A stretch of 64,000 bases of DNA. It comes from Fusibacter sp963666805. GTDB lineage: Bacteria > Bacillota > Clostridia > Peptostreptococcales > Acidaminobacteraceae. Numbering within the stretch: position 1 is the stretch's first letter; each line of letters starts with the position of its first letter. Of the stretch, positions 48,049 through 57,185 are shown in pieces. The notes under the pieces were generated by a model that saw nothing but the letters and a program-made list of their open reading frames with translations, was not told the DNA's origin and did no database searches. Location: positions 496,001 to 560,000 of the forward strand of contig CAXXWR010000007.1 of the NCBI GenBank assembly GCA_963666805.2, written 5' to 3'. A program made the position numbers and the translations under genes.

Positions 48049-50386
48049 GTTGACTCCTTTCTTGTGTCCAATCTATAATCAGTTGATTTGTCAATTTATA
48101 GGTTTCATCCCATACCTTAAGGTCAATAGCCTTTCCTTCCAAGAGTGTAAAAGTGATTCTATCAGCAATCCATACATCTATCCACCTGTCTTGATAGTGA
48201 ATTTTAAAACGGTAACTTTTCCACTGGTTTGGCAAACTTGGTCTAAAGGATATTCCCGACTCTTTTATTCTATACCCAGCAAATCCATTAATAATACTCA
48301 AACACGTCCCTGCAATATTAGCCATGTGTAGGCCATCTTTTGTATTATGATGTGTGTCTTCTAAATCTAAGTAGAGAGATGCTTTAAAGTACTGATAGGC
48401 TTTAGCATGATCACCACCTCTTGATGCCATAATACCATAAATACAGGTTGAGAGCGAAGAATCATGAGTGGTTATCGCTTCATAATAGTCAAAGGATTTT
48501 CGCATGGTCGCTTCATCGCTGTAGTCTTCTAAAAGAAAATGTGCTAAAACGGTATCCGCTTGCTTGAGAACTTGGTGACGATAGATGGTCAAAGGATGAA
48601 AATATAATAATAACGGATACTTTGAAGCTTCTACTTTCTCAAAAGGCCATTTGGGTTTAGATAAAAACGTATCATCCTGAATATCAATTCCCAAGGTCTC
48701 ATCATGGGGTAAATACATTTCACGGCTTGCCTTCAACATAGCAACAGCTTCTTCATATCCAAAGTCTAGTTTTTTCAATAAGGACTTAATACGCTTCTTT
48801 TGATTTATTTCTTCATTCTGATATAAGATATCATAAACTTTAAAAGCCCATTCTAAATGGTACTTAGCCATCGCATTGGTATAATAATTATTGTTGACAA
48901 TTGCTGTATATTCATCAGGACCTGTCACTGTATTGATTTTAAATAATCCTTTATCATAGTGACCCATTTGCAACCAAATCCGAGCAGTCTCTAGTATCAC
49001 TTCGGCTCCCATATCAATCAGAAAATTGATATCTTGATTGTAGAGATAAGCACTAATAAAGGCATAAGCAATATCTGCATTAATATGAAATTGAGCTGTT
49101 CCCGCTGGAAAATACGCAGAACATTCAATGCCAGAAATAGTTCGCCAAGGATAGACTGCGCCTTTATCAAACCCTAGCTCTATAGCTCTTGCCCTTGCAA
49201 AAGGTAAAATCCGGTGACGATAAGCCAATAACGGTTCTGCCATTTTAGGCTGTGTCATTTGAACTAGGGGAAGCACATAAATTTCAGTATCCCAAAAATA
49301 GTGACCCCCATAGCCTTCACCTGACAATCCCTTAGCTGATATATTGGCATAAGCATCTGTTCCTGTTGACTGCAATATTTGATAGCGCATAAAGCGAAGT
49401 GTTTCTTGAATGCCCTCTTCTCCATCAATAAGAATATCAGATTGATTCCAGTAAGTTTCTAAGCTCTTCACTTGTTCCTTGCTGTAGTCTTCATACGTTA
49501 AATAAAGGCTATCATCAGCCAAACGGTTCACTTTTTCAATGGGATTTTGTTCCCTCAAGCTGTCTGTAAAATAACAGTGTTTTTCTAAAATAAACGTTTC
49601 TTTACCTTGAAAACAAGTCTCAATTGATTCATCAATAATGCGATGACTTATAGGCTCTGCCTTGTCTAATCTTCTACCTGATGGTAAGAGGACCTTGTAA
49701 TCTACGATGGTTGCTTGATAAAGACCTGTATTTTGCGTTTCAAGCAAGGCAAAGATACGTTGCTTATCACTCGACAGTTCTTTGGTCTGCCAAAGTTTCT
49801 CACTTACACTGGATACCCTTGGATCTGAAGGATTGCCTTCATTCACTACATGTGTATCCACGCGACTTTTTAACGCAATCCCGCCATCATAAGTCACTTC
49901 AATTCGATAAATGAACGTATTTTTGTGATTAAGAGATGCCAAACGTTTAAAAACAAGGTGGGCTTTTTTACCAGACCGAGTTAAATAGTCATAGGACCGC
50001 ACTGACTCCCCTTTGCGAAAATCAAGCACCCTCTTATAATGCTGTGTCTTTACTGGATCGAATAAAACGCGCTCCTCATCTAAATAGATTTCACAAGTTT
50101 GTGTATCAATTATTTTGGGTTGTTTATCTTGTAACGTTGGAAAACCATAAGCCGACTCTCCATATACAATGGGCATCCTATCATAAAGGCCATTAATATA
50201 AGCCCCTCTTACAGAAAGAGGAATGGTTTGACCATATCCCTCTTCAAAACAACCCCTTATCCCTACATAGCCATTCCCTACCGTGAAAAGGCTTTCTTCT
50301 ACAAGGGCATTTGACGCTATAAATTCATTTTTCTCAAGTTGCCATAATGCCTTTTGATGGTCTTGAGAACTGACAAGATTAATCAT
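48017..50386 (-). CDS. GH65 disaccharide phosphorylase (first)
   Basis: Cytoplasmic enzyme that splits an alpha-glucobiose with phosphate into beta-glucose 1-phosphate and glucose or another acceptor. 789 residues, the family's normal length, with N-terminal beta-sandwich, (alpha/alpha)6 barrel and C-terminal sheet. The general acid is Glu492 in TVTGPDEYTAIVNNNYY; the substrate-site segment is KGLSGEGYGGHYFWDTEIY. The stretch VYPWRTISGIECSAYFPAGTAQFHINADIAYA differs from the HRNGAI-type motif I recall for classical maltose phosphorylase, so another linkage (kojibiose- or nigerose-type) is possible; this rests on memory. The start has GAGGA upstream. Sits between the permeases and pgmB. Confidence 0.88.
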   Translation of the reverse strand: MINLVSSQDHQKALWQLEKNEFIASNALVEESLFTVGNGYVGIRGCFEEGYGQTIPLSVRGAYINGLYDRMPIVYGESAYGFPTLQDKQPKIIDTQTCEIYLDEERVLFDPVKTQHYKRVLDFRKGESVRSYDYLTRSGKKAHLVFKRLASLNHKNTFIYRIEVTYDGGIALKSRVDTHVVNEGNPSDPRVSSVSEKLWQTKELSSDKQRIFALLETQNTGLYQATIVDYKVLLPSGRRLDKAEPISHRIIDESIETCFQGKETFILEKHCYFTDSLREQNPIEKVNRLADDSLYLTYEDYSKEQVKSLETYWNQSDILIDGEEGIQETLRFMRYQILQSTGTDAYANISAKGLSGEGYGGHYFWDTEIYVLPLVQMTQPKMAEPLLAYRHRILPFARARAIELGFDKGAVYPWRTISGIECSAYFPAGTAQFHINADIAYAFISAYLYNQDINFLIDMGAEVILETARIWLQMGHYDKGLFKINTVTGPDEYTAIVNNNYYTNAMAKYHLEWAFKVYDILYQNEEINQKKRIKSLLKKLDFGYEEAVAMLKASREMYLPHDETLGIDIQDDTFLSKPKWPFEKVEASKYPLLLYFHPLTIYRHQVLKQADTVLAHFLLEDYSDEATMRKSFDYYEAITTHDSSLSTCIYGIMASRGGDHAKAYQYFKASLYLDLEDTHHNTKDGLHMANIAGTCLSIINGFAGYRIKESGISFRPSLPNQWKSYRFKIHYQDRWIDVWIADRITFTLLEGKAIDLKVWDETYKLTNQLIIDWTQERSQHEQDNQRYYF

Positions 50387-50406
50387 ATATTTCCATCCTC
50401 GTTTGT

Positions 50407-51231
50407 TTATTTTTCACCATCCATTCGGACACCTTCCATAAAGTATTTATTGAGAACAAAGTACAAAATAACAATCGGAATCAGTGATATCACACTGGCA
50501 GCCAAAACTTGATCCCACTGGGTAATACCAGAATATTGACTCATCATAGCTTGAATCCCTACTGTTAACGTATATTTTGAAACATCTTGTAGGTAAAGTT
50601 TTGGCTTTAAAAACTCATTCCAATAGCCTAAAAAGATAAAAATTGACTGCGTGGCAAGAGCTGGTTTGGACATTGGAAGTGCAATCCGAAAGAAAGACCC
50701 AATTCGACCTAGACCGTCAATATATGATGCTTCTTCAATATCTCTAGAATAATTCATGAAAAATTGTCTCATCATAAAAATATAAGTAGCATTCACTGCC
50801 GTTGGCAATATAATCGCCTGATAAGAATTGAGCATATGGAAGGTCTTGATAATCAAATAATTGGGAATGAGCAAAACCTGTGCAGGTACCATAATTGAAA
50901 CGAGTACTAAATAAAAGATAGTCTGTCTGCCTTTAAATTGTAATCTTGCTAGAGCATATCCTGCCATTGAATTGAAAATAACATTCAAGGCAGTCCCAAT
51001 AATGCAAACAAAGAAAGAATTGAAAATCCATTTCAAAAAGTTTTCATCAATACTTATTAATTTTACATAAGCATCTAAAGTTGGCGTCTTTGGTAAGAGA
51101 GACATATTGCCACCTGTGATTTCTTGATAGGATTTAAACGACCCTGAAACCGCCCATAAAAATGGAAAGAGTGTGATTACTGCATAAGCAATAAGGATCA
51201 TATATAAGATTGGTTTAAAAGATTTTTTCAT
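50407..51231 (-). CDS. ABC sugar transporter permease, MalG type
   Basis: Inner-membrane permease of a carbohydrate uptake-1 family importer, 274 residues with six helices. The EAA loop that contacts the ATPase is seen as EEASYIDGLGRIGSFFRIALPMSKPAL. It follows its partner permease by 12 bases and precedes a GH65 gene by 20 bases. No ATPase gene is in the operon; such importers often share a MsmX-type ATPase encoded elsewhere. The substrate is inferred as an alpha-linked glucose disaccharide or oligosaccharide. Confidence 0.92.
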   Translation of the reverse strand: MKKSFKPILYMILIAYAVITLFPFLWAVSGSFKSYQEITGGNMSLLPKTPTLDAYVKLISIDENFLKWIFNSFFVCIIGTALNVIFNSMAGYALARLQFKGRQTIFYLVLVSIMVPAQVLLIPNYLIIKTFHMLNSYQAIILPTAVNATYIFMMRQFFMNYSRDIEEASYIDGLGRIGSFFRIALPMSKPALATQSIFIFLGYWNEFLKPKLYLQDVSKYTLTVGIQAMMSQYSGITQWDQVLAASVISLIPIVILYFVLNKYFMEGVRMDGEK

Positions 51232-51243
51232 ATTCTCCCACCT

Positions 51244-52131
51244 CTAATACATACTTTCAGACTTGTTAAATTTTTGAGCAATAAAAGACACCACAAAAAT
51301 AGCAAGTGAAAGTAAAATAGACATTGCTGCCGCATAACCCATTGTATTGTTTTGACCAAAAGCATTTCTATAAATAAGCAGTGCAACAGTAAGTGTTGAA
51401 TTTTCAGGCCCTCCAGATCCATTTGAGAAAATGTAGGCTTGATCGAACATTTGGAATGTCCCGATAATTCCCATGAGCATCACAAAAGTAGTTACTGGTT
51501 TTAAGAAAGGCACTGTTATCTTTAAAAATTTTTGAACACTATTAGCACCATCTACTTCCGCCGCTTCGTAAACTGACTTGGGTATGTCTTGAAGAGCTGC
51601 TAAATAAATAGTCATAAAAAAGGGCACAGTCGACCATATATTCATTGACATAATCACTTTTAATGCAAATTTAGCATTGTTCAAAAAATTAATTCTTTCA
51701 TCGAGAATACCTATATTCATTGCTAAGTCATTGATTGGACCATTTAAGCTAAACAAAAACATAAAAATCATGGTAAGTGCTGCACTCGAAGTCAACGTAG
51801 GAAGAAAAAAGACATTTCTAAAAATCATTTTTCCTCTTAATTTACTGTTGAGAACCGACGCCATTACCATGGCTAAAAAGGTCTGTATTGGAACAACAAT
51901 AGCAGCAAAAAAGGCTGTATTTTTAAATGCTACAAGGGACTTTTGATCTGTAAATAATCGCTTATAATTATCAAAACCAATAAATTTCATATAACCTGTA
52001 AAAAGATTTACTTTGTGAAATGAAATGTAGAGTGCGAAAATAATTGAAGCAAATACAAAAATACTCAAGATAAGGATTGTCGGTGTCAAAAAAGTCCATC
52101 CTTGTATAGCATCTTTCGTTTTCTTTTTCAT
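51244..52131 (-). CDS. ABC sugar transporter permease, MalF type
   Basis: Partner permease, 295 residues, six helices, EAA loop YEAAEVDGANSVQKFLKITVPFLKPV. The start is placed at the second Met (52131), where AAGGA lies eight bases upstream; the ATG at 52140 sits directly on the ribosome binding site. A hairpin just upstream of the start (52149-52173) separates it from the binding-protein gene. Works with the permease at 50407-51231 and the lipoprotein at 52208-53485. Confidence 0.92.
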   Translation of the reverse strand: MKKKTKDAIQGWTFLTPTILILSIFVFASIIFALYISFHKVNLFTGYMKFIGFDNYKRLFTDQKSLVAFKNTAFFAAIVVPIQTFLAMVMASVLNSKLRGKMIFRNVFFLPTLTSSAALTMIFMFLFSLNGPINDLAMNIGILDERINFLNNAKFALKVIMSMNIWSTVPFFMTIYLAALQDIPKSVYEAAEVDGANSVQKFLKITVPFLKPVTTFVMLMGIIGTFQMFDQAYIFSNGSGGPENSTLTVALLIYRNAFGQNNTMGYAAAMSILLSLAIFVVSFIAQKFNKSESMY

Positions 52132-52148
52132 ATTCTCCATCCTTTGAA

Positions 52149-52173
52149 AGGAGAATAAATTTTTTATTCTCCT
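52149..52173 (-). promoter_or_regulatory. Intra-operon hairpin between binding-protein and permease genes
   Basis: Minus strand: AGGAGAATAAA (52159 region) pairs with TTTATTCTCCT, 11 bp with a 3-base loop, in the 76 bases between the two genes. Only three T follow, so it is not a strong terminator; it more likely protects the binding-protein mRNA. Its second arm (ATTCTCC) can also pair with GGAGAAT directly before the permease ATG. Confidence 0.6.
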
Positions 52174-52207
52174 CTTACTTTAACAAAGTCTTTAATTTGA
52201 TGTCTGC

Positions 52208-53485
52208 TTATTGATTGCTTTTGATAGTGGCATTGGCTTCTTCATCAATAAGTTTTAGCGCTTCATCCAAGGTACGATCACCAGTAACTACCGAGTTAAT
52301 ATAGTTTTTAAATTCATTATTAATCGTATCCATGTTGACGCCTTTTTGCCATGCAGTGGCATAATCTGCCGCTTTAATATGGGCTTTTTTGAGTGGATCT
52401 TCTCCTACATTAGTTGATTCAGTGACATCTTTTCTTGACGGTAAAACCCCTGCACCTGTAGTCCAGATAGTCATGCCCTCTTGTCCTGTTGCAAATTGAA
52501 TAAATTGACTTGCTGCATCCACTTTTTCAGTTGCTGAATTAATACCATATCCTACTGTAAAGAACATCGATCCTTTTTCACCATTATAGTCAGGCACTTC
52601 AGTTGTTCCAAAATCAACATCAGGAAAATTGAGTTTTAAATGGCCCAGTTCCCAGTTTCCTTCAATCATTAATGCTGTTTTTTCATTACCAAAGGCATCG
52701 CCATTAGACCCTACGCCTAAATCTTGAGGTGTTACAACAAGTTTAGCTTTTGCCGCATCAAATAAAGGTTTAAGATTGGCTTCAACAGCAGGTGCAGATA
52801 AAGCTGAATAACCGTCTTCAGATAAAATATCTTGCCCGCCATTTTGAGCAATGTACATCAATCTTGCAAGGTCTTGATTATAAGTAAGTGCCGCTGTACC
52901 TTCTGGTAATTTAGCTTGAATACTTTCTAGAAATTCTGGAGACCATAAGTCTTCAAGTGAATCCGGCAATTCAGACTCATCTACCCACTTTTTATTGTAG
53001 TAAAGTGCTAAAGTTGAGTAGTCTTTACTCACTGCATAATATTGACCTTCATTTAAAAACGCATCTTTAAGAGGTTGATAAAATTGATCAAGTTCAAATG
53101 TATCAGGATCAAGTGGTAATAAAATGCCTTGAGAAATATAGAAAGGTGCCATATAGCCGTCTACATAAAAAACATCTGGTCCCTCTCCGCCTATCAAGGC
53201 TGCTTGTAATTCTGTGTTGTAATCTGAATAAACGCGATCAACCACTTCAATTCCCGTTTTTTCAGTAAAAGCTTTAGTCATTTCAGAAAAAGCAGCCGTT
53301 TCCGCTTCATTACCACCCCAACGGCCTACAACAATGGATTGAGGTTCTGAACCTGCATTGCTTGAATCTGAATGACTTCCCTTATCCGCATCTCCCGATG
53401 TTGATGAATCTCCGGTGGCTCCGCCACAACCGGTAAACATTAAAAGAACAACTAATAATACTGCTACCAAATGTTTCATCTTCAT
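52208..53485 (-). CDS. Sugar-binding lipoprotein of ABC importer (family 1 solute-binding protein)
   Basis: Extracytoplasmic substrate receptor, 425 residues. Signal peptide with lipobox FTGC, Cys20 lipidated, then a Gly/Ser/Asp linker and the binding fold (SIVVGRWGGNEAETAAFSEMTKAFTEKTGIEV; ALMIEGNWELG). The start at 53485 has GGAGG nearby; earlier codons of the frame overlap that site. It precedes two permease genes and follows a GH65 gene. The ligand is inferred as the GH65 substrates. Confidence 0.92.
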   Translation of the reverse strand: MKMKHLVAVLLVVLLMFTGCGGATGDSSTSGDADKGSHSDSSNAGSEPQSIVVGRWGGNEAETAAFSEMTKAFTEKTGIEVVDRVYSDYNTELQAALIGGEGPDVFYVDGYMAPFYISQGILLPLDPDTFELDQFYQPLKDAFLNEGQYYAVSKDYSTLALYYNKKWVDESELPDSLEDLWSPEFLESIQAKLPEGTAALTYNQDLARLMYIAQNGGQDILSEDGYSALSAPAVEANLKPLFDAAKAKLVVTPQDLGVGSNGDAFGNEKTALMIEGNWELGHLKLNFPDVDFGTTEVPDYNGEKGSMFFTVGYGINSATEKVDAASQFIQFATGQEGMTIWTTGAGVLPSRKDVTESTNVGEDPLKKAHIKAADYATAWQKGVNMDTINNEFKNYINSVVTGDRTLDEALKLIDEEANATIKSNQ

Positions 53486-53573
53486 TATCTCTTCCTCCAA
53501 CTCCTAATATTATTTTTATGATTAATGGTTCTGCCTTACCTCTTAAAAGTTAGACAGCTCCTCTTTAATCCGT

Positions 53574-55898
53574 TTATAATACTACCTGCCCATTTGATTC
53601 AAGTGGTATCGGGTGATCCTTTGTCATAACAATCACCTGATTTTTACCTTTGTTACTCAATGTCACTTTTTGGGAAAAATCTAACGTCTCTTTTTCAATC
53701 TCTATAATTATCGGATTGCCTTGCCATAATATCTCAAATTTTAATCGCTGCCACTGTTCAGGTAAACTTGGCTCAATTCTCAACATACCGTTGATATTTC
53801 TGACACCACCAAATCCATTGACAATACACTGCCACATGCCCCCAATTGAAGCTGCATGTAACCCTTGATCACTTGATGACATATTATCACCTAAGTCAAT
53901 CCTTGCCGCCTTTTCAAAAAGACTATAGCCCAAGTTATATTTTTTCAAATCACACGCCAAAACACAATGAGTAGAAAGACTCAATGACGAATCATGCAAA
54001 GTTCTTGGTTCATAATAGTCAAAGTTGACTTGTTTCAATTCTGGCGTAAATAAATGTTCTAATAAATACATGAGAATCATAACATCCGCCTGTTTCGTCA
54101 CTTGCATTTGATTAACCTGTTCTAAATTGTAATCCTTAAATAAAAGGCCTACTTTTCCTTTATTTTTATAAGGTCCTAAGTCAATATTTTTTTTCTGCAA
54201 GTACGTATCATCTTGTGGAATAATTTGATCTGCATTCGGTTGAGGTCTATAAATTAAATCAAGACGTTTCTGCCAAAAATGATAGTCTGCTTCAATCGTC
54301 ATTTTATCACTTAACAGTTCTCGAAATGCGGGTTCATTTTCATAAAGGTGAATAACCAATTCTATATTCCAGTGAGCCATATAATTGGTAAAAGCATTAT
54401 TGTTTACATGCTCTTTATACTCATCTGGCCCAACAACATCATTGATTTCATAACGATTTAAATTGGAATTCCATTCTAATCTTGAACACCAAAAGTTAGC
54501 TGTCTCTGCTAAAATTTCAAATCCGAAGTCTTCCATGAAGGGATGGTCACCTGTCACTTGATAATACTGCCAGACTGCATAAGCCACATCGGCTGTAATA
54601 TGTTGTTCAATAAATCCTGACCAAATTTTAGTTCTTTCACCCGTTACTATATCGGCAGCTCCCCAAACGGGTGTCACTTCTCCATCTTCGATCCAAGCGG
54701 ACTCCCAAGGATACATAGCCCCCTTATAACCATTGTCTCGCGCTTTCTGTCTGGCACTGTTTAAAGAATGATATCTATAAATTAAAAGTTGTCGTGCCAC
54801 TTGAGGTTCAGAATAAATGAAATACGGTAAAATGAATATTTCTGTATCCCAAAAAGTATGCCCTTTATAACCTTCTCCCGAAAGTCCTTTTGCACCAATA
54901 TTCATACGATTATCATGAGCTGGCGTCATTCCCTTGAGATGGAACTGAGCGAACCTAATCGCCAATTGGTCAAATGTAGCACCCTCTTTACCCTCAATGA
55001 GAATATCCTTTTCATCCCAAAATGTCTTCATCGCCTTGGCACTTTTTTCAAACCAAAGGTCATATCCCCATTGACCCACCGCTTCAATTTCAGACAATGC
55101 CCAATCATGTAAGTCACCTTTCAAATCACAGTCTCTAGAGGTATGATACATCGACAGTTTTTCAATAGTAAGTGTTTGTCCTTGAGGAATCGAGCATGCA
55201 TATTCCCCCGCAATTTTACGTCTATCCATTGTCATAAAAGGTTTAAGATTCATTATTTCTTCGTTTAAGACAAATCGGTGAACAGTATGTGCATAAATTT
55301 CAATGTCAGATTCTGTTGTTTTCTGTTGCATTTCTTGTATTTTGCCATAATAAAAACGTTTATTCCCCTCGATAAAGTGCTGAACAGCTGAATTGGTTAC
55401 CTGTCCATCAATCCCCGATACAATATTAATAGCCACTTCTTCAGAAAGAGGCGTTACTTTTACTTGCTGTCCCAAAAGATGCAAGTTATTGTGAGAAACA
55501 AATCGTTTGAATTCTATTTTATAAGTTTTGCCCAATGGGGATTGCCATTTGATTACTCTGTAAACTTCGCCATTCCATAAATGAAGTTCACGGCGATAGT
55601 CAATCACTCTTCCAGTGGTCAAACTAAACACTTCGTCATCTAAGATTAATTTAATCTGTGTTAAATCGGGCATGTTAGGAAGTTCAGTTACTTCTTCCTC
55701 ACTAAAACGATTAAAAGTCCCTGAAATAAAAGTATTTCTCATTTCATCTAAGTAATGTTCTTCATGAGAAGAACGTATGCCCATATAACCATTGCCTAAC
55801 GTCATAATTGCTTCATATTTTTTTAGATGATTGGCATGAAATTGGTTTTCAACGACCATCCAACTGTGATGATTCTTATCCTGATTACTATATTTCAT
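53574..55898 (-). CDS. GH65 disaccharide phosphorylase (second), operon leader
   Basis: Second GH65 enzyme, 774 residues, clearly different from the first. The catalytic Glu is in VVGPDEYKEHVNNNAFTN; the active-site segment is KGLSGEGYKGHTFWDTEIF. It has a longer barrel loop (MYPWESAWIEDGEVTPVWGAADIVTGERTKIWSGFIEQHITADVAYA) of the type I associate with kojibiose/trehalose-type members rather than maltose phosphorylase. The start at 55898 follows GGAGG by ten bases; the frame continues upstream through the LacI operator and is not plausible there. First gene after the operators. The product, beta-glucose 1-phosphate, feeds PgmB. Exact linkage unknown. Confidence 0.87.
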   Translation of the reverse strand: MKYSNQDKNHHSWMVVENQFHANHLKKYEAIMTLGNGYMGIRSSHEEHYLDEMRNTFISGTFNRFSEEEVTELPNMPDLTQIKLILDDEVFSLTTGRVIDYRRELHLWNGEVYRVIKWQSPLGKTYKIEFKRFVSHNNLHLLGQQVKVTPLSEEVAINIVSGIDGQVTNSAVQHFIEGNKRFYYGKIQEMQQKTTESDIEIYAHTVHRFVLNEEIMNLKPFMTMDRRKIAGEYACSIPQGQTLTIEKLSMYHTSRDCDLKGDLHDWALSEIEAVGQWGYDLWFEKSAKAMKTFWDEKDILIEGKEGATFDQLAIRFAQFHLKGMTPAHDNRMNIGAKGLSGEGYKGHTFWDTEIFILPYFIYSEPQVARQLLIYRYHSLNSARQKARDNGYKGAMYPWESAWIEDGEVTPVWGAADIVTGERTKIWSGFIEQHITADVAYAVWQYYQVTGDHPFMEDFGFEILAETANFWCSRLEWNSNLNRYEINDVVGPDEYKEHVNNNAFTNYMAHWNIELVIHLYENEPAFRELLSDKMTIEADYHFWQKRLDLIYRPQPNADQIIPQDDTYLQKKNIDLGPYKNKGKVGLLFKDYNLEQVNQMQVTKQADVMILMYLLEHLFTPELKQVNFDYYEPRTLHDSSLSLSTHCVLACDLKKYNLGYSLFEKAARIDLGDNMSSSDQGLHAASIGGMWQCIVNGFGGVRNINGMLRIEPSLPEQWQRLKFEILWQGNPIIIEIEKETLDFSQKVTLSNKGKNQVIVMTKDHPIPLESNGQVVL

Positions 55899-55941
55899 TG
55901 TGTCTATTCCTCCATAAAGATTGAGTGATTTTACATCAGAC

Positions 55942-55955
55942 CGAAACGTTTCGGA
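55942..55955. promoter_or_regulatory. LacI-family operator 1
   Basis: Perfect 14-bp palindrome CCGAAACGTTTCGG, 43 bases upstream of the GH65 start. Identical to the second copy, with centres 45 bp apart. The central GAAACGTTTC with CpG at the dyad is the usual LacI-family pattern. Confidence 0.85.
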
Positions 55956-55966
55956 TTTCAAGAATA

Positions 55967-55986
55967 AAAAAACGCTTCGAGCGTTC
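55967..55986 (-). terminator. Terminator of the LacI gene, between the operators
   Basis: AACGCT (55972-55977) pairs with AGCGTT (55981-55986) on a 3-base loop, followed on the minus strand by seven T. It separates regulator and operon transcription. Confidence 0.75.
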
Positions 55987-56000
55987 CGAAACGTTTCGGC
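55987..56000. promoter_or_regulatory. LacI-family operator 2
   Basis: Second perfect CCGAAACGTTTCGG palindrome, 3 bases after the end of the regulator gene. The 45-bp centre distance suits looping or two dimers; CcpA (cre) binding is less likely because the flanks lack the TG...CA ends. Confidence 0.8.
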
Positions 56001-56003
56001 TTT

Positions 56004-57020
56004 TCAATTATAACACTGTACACTTTCTCTTTCAAGTAATTTATGTTCTAAAATTAGCATTTTTTCATCGGGCTGATCTGTGATGATTTTATAAAGTTTT
56101 TCACCCGCTTTATAGCCCATAATATAAAAGTCTTGAGCTACTGTTGTCAACGGCGGATGAAGATATTCTGAAATTGGAATATTGTCATAACCAACAATAG
56201 AAATATCCTCTGGAATTCTAAGACCTAGCTTTCTAATGGCCTTCATCGCCCCCACAGCAATCATGTCACTGGCACAAAAAAGAGCCGTGATTCCCTTATT
56301 TTCTTTAAGTAAGTCAGATGTCACTTCAAAAGCTTTTTGTTCTTTATAATCACAATAAACAATCCAATTAGATTGAATTGCTAAATGATGTTCATTCAAA
56401 GCACGTACATAGCCTTTTAGCCTTTGACTTGATACCTCAGCTTCAGGTCGTCCATTAATCATTGCAATATTTTTATGCCCCTTCTGTATCAGATAGGAAA
56501 CAGCATCATAGCTTCCAGCTACATTATCAACTGAAACACTTACAATACGATCATTGTCAGGTTGAACGCTGTCAATTAAGACACAGGGAATATCACTTTC
56601 TATCAATTCTTCAAAATAAGGGTCATCTGTTCTTAGTCCATTGAGAACAGCACCTCTTATATTGTGTTCTTTACAAAATTCAAAATAACTTTTTTCTTTT
56701 TGGTGTGCACTACTGGTAGTAAATAAAGCAATTTCGTAATTAACCTCTTCAGCAAATTGATACATCCCCGTTAACAATTGATAGATGATATTGTCTTTAC
56801 CACCTTCTTTTTCAAGTCCAGAAATAATAATAGCTAAAGTATTGGTCGTTTGCTTAACCAGATTCTGAGCGGATCGATTAGGAACATACCCAATTTCTTT
56901 TGCAATTTTGCGAACCCGCTCTTTGGTGCTTTGACTTACATCGGAGTGATTATTAAGTGCTCTCGAGACCTGAGTGACTGAAATACCCGAAATACGCGAA
57001 ATATCTTTAATTGTTGGCAT
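56004..57020 (-). CDS. LacI-family transcriptional regulator
   Basis: Local repressor of the GH65 operon, 338 residues. The helix-turn-helix and hinge occupy 1-60 (TIKDISRISGISVTQVSRALNNHSDVSQSTKERVRKIAKEIGYVPNRSAQNL); the rest is the periplasmic-binding-protein-like sensor domain with the typical VSVDNVAGSYDAVSYLIQKGHKNIAMI and ISIVGYDNIP motifs. The start has GGGAGGG upstream. It lies directly upstream of its two presumed operators, with a terminator between it and the operon. The effector is likely a glucobiose or glucose phosphate. Confidence 0.93.
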   Translation of the reverse strand: MPTIKDISRISGISVTQVSRALNNHSDVSQSTKERVRKIAKEIGYVPNRSAQNLVKQTTNTLAIIISGLEKEGGKDNIIYQLLTGMYQFAEEVNYEIALFTTSSAHQKEKSYFEFCKEHNIRGAVLNGLRTDDPYFEELIESDIPCVLIDSVQPDNDRIVSVSVDNVAGSYDAVSYLIQKGHKNIAMINGRPEAEVSSQRLKGYVRALNEHHLAIQSNWIVYCDYKEQKAFEVTSDLLKENKGITALFCASDMIAVGAMKAIRKLGLRIPEDISIVGYDNIPISEYLHPPLTTVAQDFYIMGYKAGEKLYKIITDQPDEKMLILEHKLLERESVQCYN

Positions 57021-57102
57021 TTAACCCTCCCATTCTCCACTTGATGTGTTTAATATGTTAATGCTATCCCAAAAGTTTAGTCAAGTCAATATTTTATTAG
57101 TC

Positions 57103-57138
57103 AAAAAAAAGCCAGCATCCTCATGGTTACTGACTTTT
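57103..57138 (-). terminator. Terminator after ABC-F gene
   Basis: A 9-bp stem with one G-U pair (57107-57115 with 57130-57138), followed on the minus strand by eight T. Confidence 0.75.
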
Positions 57139-57185
57139 AGTCTTTAATGTTGTGATTAATGATAATGCGTTATGCCTTTTATTGA

